From assembly GCA_049999805.1 (NCBI GenBank), contig JBNGIO010004456.1:1-21622 (forward strand): a stretch of 21,622 bases of DNA. The letters are read 5' to 3'. Of the stretch, positions 19,183-21,622 are shown in pieces. Below the pieces are notes generated by a model that worked only from the letters and a program-made list of their open reading frames with translations, had not been told where the DNA came from and did no database searches. The stretch comes from Folioceros fuciformis (taxonomy: Eukaryota; Anthocerotophyta; Anthocerotopsida; Anthocerotales). The position numbers and the translations under genes were made by a program. The number at the start of each line of letters is the position of its first letter. Within the stretch, counting starts at the first letter, position 1.

Positions 19183-19912
19183 CATGGTGTTGTAGTGAAG
19201 AAACATTTGTTCTACTCGGCAGATTCTCTAGTTGTCTCGCCGTATCAAAAGCCCCTTGGTTTAATGGGTATGTTGGTGAATATGTTCTCCCCTAAAGGGA
19301 ACTGGGTAGTGGATGCTTGAGCAGGATCTGGGTCATTTCTATAGTCTACGATTCAAAGAGGAAGGCATGTTGATGCAGTGGATATTGATATAAGATGTAC
19401 CACTTACATCATGCAGCAGATGAATGGCCTAGGCTCTTCGCTAGACTCTGATGAGGAGATCAGCATAGAGCATTTCTTGCACGGGCCCACGAAGTTTTGG
19501 GCCAAAGGAGTCTGCGCGGATGGTAGCGTGGATCATTGGATGCAAGTATTCAGTTTGTTGGGAAAAAAAAGAGAGATATTTTCATAATCGGACGACACAC
19601 CAACGGAAGACCTTTATGCTATGACTATATGGGATGAGAATGGAACAATTCCGCCTGAGACTGAGGACAACCCGCATTTCTTTATTCTAGATGTAGAGGG
19701 GGACAACTTCGGAGACACACAGGGCCAGCGTCTTAAAGACGTAGATGTTGTAGTCGATTCTGAGGCCAATCAAGACATGTTTTTGTTTATAGGTGATTTT
19801 GAGAGTAGTGGAAGTGGATGGTATATTATGATTATGAACAAATTTGGCTATTTCGTTTTTAACTCCATGGGATGCAGATAGCCAGTTTCCTGTCCTTCAA
19901 ACATGCACTTTA

Positions 19913-19935
19913 GGGCGCCGGTAGACTGGCACACC
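19913..19935. repeat. Isolated copy of the GCGCCGGTAGAC motif
   Basis: GGGCGCCGGTAGACTGGCAC at 19913-19932 is the reverse complement of the GGTCTAC(C/T)GGCGC ends of the repeats near 19080-19156. It falls in a probable intron between two coding-like stretches. Confidence 0.65.
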
Positions 19936-20106
19936 GAAAGTAAGATTCTTTTTTTTCTCAAAGTTTTGGAGTTTGAAGGGTTTATGTACCACTTGGTTGT
20001 GGGCTTGAAGCAAATGTGTGAAGATCGATTATGTCTATCACACGTCAATATAAGTGGTTTTTAAAAAAAGGCAAAAAAGTGGATATGTGACTAGGATGGT
20101 GTAAAT

Positions 20107-20486
20107 TCAAATGTGCACCAAACGGGCTTCGTGGAAAACAGCCGTCTGGGTTAGACAAAGTATTGAATACTTGGTGTGCCTAAGCCAAGACCACATGTTT
20201 TGTCTACGTACAACGTTAGTTTCCCTTGCTGTTTTGTCAGCTTCTTTCCAGAACGAGATAGGAAATGAGCGATCCATACTAACTTCGTGGAGCAAGTCCT
20301 CCACTCTATCCCATCAATGATGGCAACATTAGACAACAACAGAGTACATTTTCTTTCAGGCAACACTTGTCTACCGATAACAGCAGAAGATAATGTCAAA
20401 TCTAGAACTTTGAAAGGACCTTGCGGTGGTTCTTGTACCTCCCACCCAATCGGCCAATCAAGACCAACTATTGCTTCTACACTCAT
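20107..20486 (-). other. Unrecognised coding-like fragments
   Basis: Two overlapping minus frames look less random than their surroundings: VGLDWPIGWEVQEPPQGPF and LPERKCTLLLSNVAIIDGIE in one, and EDLLHEVSMDRSFPISFWKE in the other, as if joined by a frameshift near 20300. The SFPISFWKEADKTA part slightly recalls Ty1/copia integrase (PxSFWAEA), but the residues beyond it do not follow that family. Probably a scrap of a transposable element; family uncertain. Confidence 0.3.
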
Positions 20487-20529
20487 GACTTGAAATGTTG
20501 GACACTTGATAGATTGACGTTTAGAGTGA

Positions 20530-20674
20530 GTGATGAAGGCACTCGCGAGTTTGAGCGGTTGGTGAAGGCACTCACAAGTTTGAGCAGTTGGTGAAAGCAC
20601 TTGCAAGTTTGAGCGATTGGTGAAGGCACTCACGAGTTTGAGCGGTTGGTGAAGGCACTCGCTAGTTTGAGTGC
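20530..20674. repeat. Five 29-bp tandem repeats
   Basis: Five adjacent units of TTGGTGAAGGCACTCACGAG plus TTTGAGCGG with a few differences. The long minus frame across them is an artefact of the repeat, whose unit length causes the reading frame to cycle. Confidence 0.92.
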
Positions 20675-21159
20675 ATAATGTAAGTGAAATATAGAGCCTA
20701 ATAGTGTTCATGGTGTCGTGATCCATTTGTCCAAAAAATTATGTGGCATGTTGGCTTAACTACATACGATGCTTGGATGGATGCATGCTTGTAAGACCAC
20801 CACCAACATGCATCCCATATACCGGTGCATCCCACCGGAATATGAGTGGCGGGGACCACGTATGAAGACACACTTGCATTAATAACTTGACAAGTTTTAG
20901 GAATCGGGAGCAAAATTTTCCTGCACCTATGGCATAGCCAACGTTGTTTGCACAATTAATAAAATACTATAATTAATAAGTATAATATCTTCATCTCTAT
21001 ATTAATTTTTGTTAGAATGAAAGAATTTATCATATATTATTATTTTGCAATCAAATTATTGTGTCATGCAATAGTTCAAGAATAATATATTTTTATTTAT
21101 TTTTTTAATAAAAATAAGATGAAAATCCATTTACCTCAAGATAAATCTACGATTGGGAC
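20675..21159. other. Gene-free, strongly AT-rich stretch
   Basis: Nothing recognisable up to about 20950, then very AT-rich DNA (20950-21120) bordering the satellite array. Confidence 0.5.
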
Positions 21160-21604
21160 ATCAGGGCTAAACCCTAAAGCCTAATGATTACCAATAGCAC
21201 CTAACCGCTTGAGGATTAATGACTACTAATAGCACTTAAACCCTTCAAGATTAATGATTACCAATAGCTCGTAACTCCCTAAGTCTAATGACTACTAATA
21301 GCACCTAACCCCCCCCCCCTTGAAGCCTAATAACTACTATTAGCACCTAACCCCTCTAAAGCCTAATGACTACCAATAGCACTTAACCCCTAAACTCTAC
21401 TGACTATCTAAAGACTAATGACTACCAATAGCACTTAACCCCTAAACTCTACTGACTATCTAAAGCCTAATGACTACCAATAGCACTTAACCCCTAAACT
21501 CTATTGACTACCAATAACACTTACTCCTCTAAAGCCTACTGACTACAAATAACACTTACCCTTCAAAAGTCTATTAACTACCAATAGCGCCTACCCCCTA
21601 AAGC
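21160..21604. repeat. Satellite-like array at the scaffold end
   Basis: About a dozen diverged units follow the scheme GCCTAATGACTACCAATAGC then ACTTAACCCCTAAA. A newer sub-repeat of two or three near-identical copies lies at about 21380-21500, and a C homopolymer at about 21310. The array continues to the end of real sequence, which probably explains why assembly stopped here. Confidence 0.9.
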
Positions 21605-21622
21605 CTGTCTCTTATACACATC
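21605..21622. other. Tn5/Nextera mosaic-end adapter (contamination)
   Basis: CTGTCTCTTATACACATC matches 18 of the 19 bases of the Tn5 mosaic end used in transposase-based sequencing libraries, located exactly at the terminus. It is not part of the genome. Confidence 0.95.

Larger units (their letters stand above)
18045..20064 (+). pseudogene. Decayed ParB-like / beta-class DNA methyltransferase-like gene
   Basis: A single frame register holds from 18045 to 20064 with a few stops (18465, about 19318, about 19351, 19585, 19879) and a non-coding block at about 18891-19158. The first part has GLTEEEMRVLAVDHN and MGFIEQVRYIHDEL, resembling the N-terminal ParB box; a basic KKRAKAKRKP linker follows. 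After the block comes VSPYQKPLGLMGMLVNMFSP, then NWVVDA, stop, AGSGSFL, stop, STIQRGRHVDAVDID. This is the motif X/motif I end of N4-cytosine/N6-adenine methyltransferases (family pattern: plasma of P-L-L, PGD-V-D-F-AGSGTT, GR, ID). The expected catalytic (S/D)PP(Y/W) motif should come before this and is not visible, so the block probably replaced it. Two further segments (FLHGPTKFWAKGV, DMFLFIGDFESSGSGWYIMI) are unrecognised. The methyltransferase call is moderate; the ParB call is weak. Confidence 0.45.

Noticed and set aside
18465-19881. In-frame stops repaired by organelle-type U-to-C RNA editing
   Set aside because: That editing acts in plastids and mitochondria; the spliced nuclear genes nearby place this in nuclear DNA, so decay is the simpler reading.
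20107-20304. Ty1/copia integrase match (SFWKEA)
   Set aside because: Only about a dozen residues resemble the family and the flanks do not follow, so it is kept as unrecognised.

Overview
The window looks like nuclear DNA from a land plant, probably a seedless one (bryophyte, lycophyte or fern); I cannot place it more closely. The basis is three plant-type genes, short GT-AG introns (about 80-220 bp), plant-style Mutator-like transposon remains, TTTAGGG-like telomeric motifs, and many unrelated tandem arrays. It is a scaffold end: two N gaps are present, and the last 18 bases match the Tn5/Nextera mosaic end, so they are library adapter rather than genome.

Layout. 1-5200 is gene-poor. It holds a purine-rich repeat, a fold-back (inverted-repeat) element, a 48-bp duplication, a 38-bp array broken by a 100-N gap, and a 36-bp array. 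5.2-11.3 kb is a compact gene island: an intronless cytidine deaminase (+) converges on a 4-exon universal stress protein gene (-), followed on the same strand by a 10-exon TrmA/RlmD-type RNA m5U methyltransferase gene. Exons of both spliced genes were assembled by hand; all junctions keep frame and the products (159 and 589 residues) carry the complete family motifs. 11.3-15.1 kb is again gene-poor and full of short tandem arrays.

15.1-16.7 kb is a decayed Mutator-like (MULE) transposase with a SWIM zinc finger, on the minus strand. 16.7-20.1 kb is the most unusual part. Two long, mostly frame-preserved but stop-interrupted coding regions lie head to head. The plus-strand one combines a possible ParB-like segment with a recognisable C-terminal part of a beta-class (N4-cytosine/N6-adenine) DNA methyltransferase. 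The minus-strand one encodes an unrecognised protein with an aromatic-rich PFWIAKVL segment. Non-coding pieces within and around these carry a recurring GCGCCGGT-type palindromic repeat, including a 19-bp perfect inverted repeat with a hairpin nested inside it. I read this as the remains of a mobile or captured element carrying a bacterial-type DNA methyltransferase.

20.1-21.6 kb holds unrecognised coding-like fragments, a 29-bp array, AT-rich DNA and a satellite-like array ending in adapter. The three intact genes show no obvious joint pathway (pyrimidine salvage, stress protein, RNA modification); they appear simply to be neighbours.
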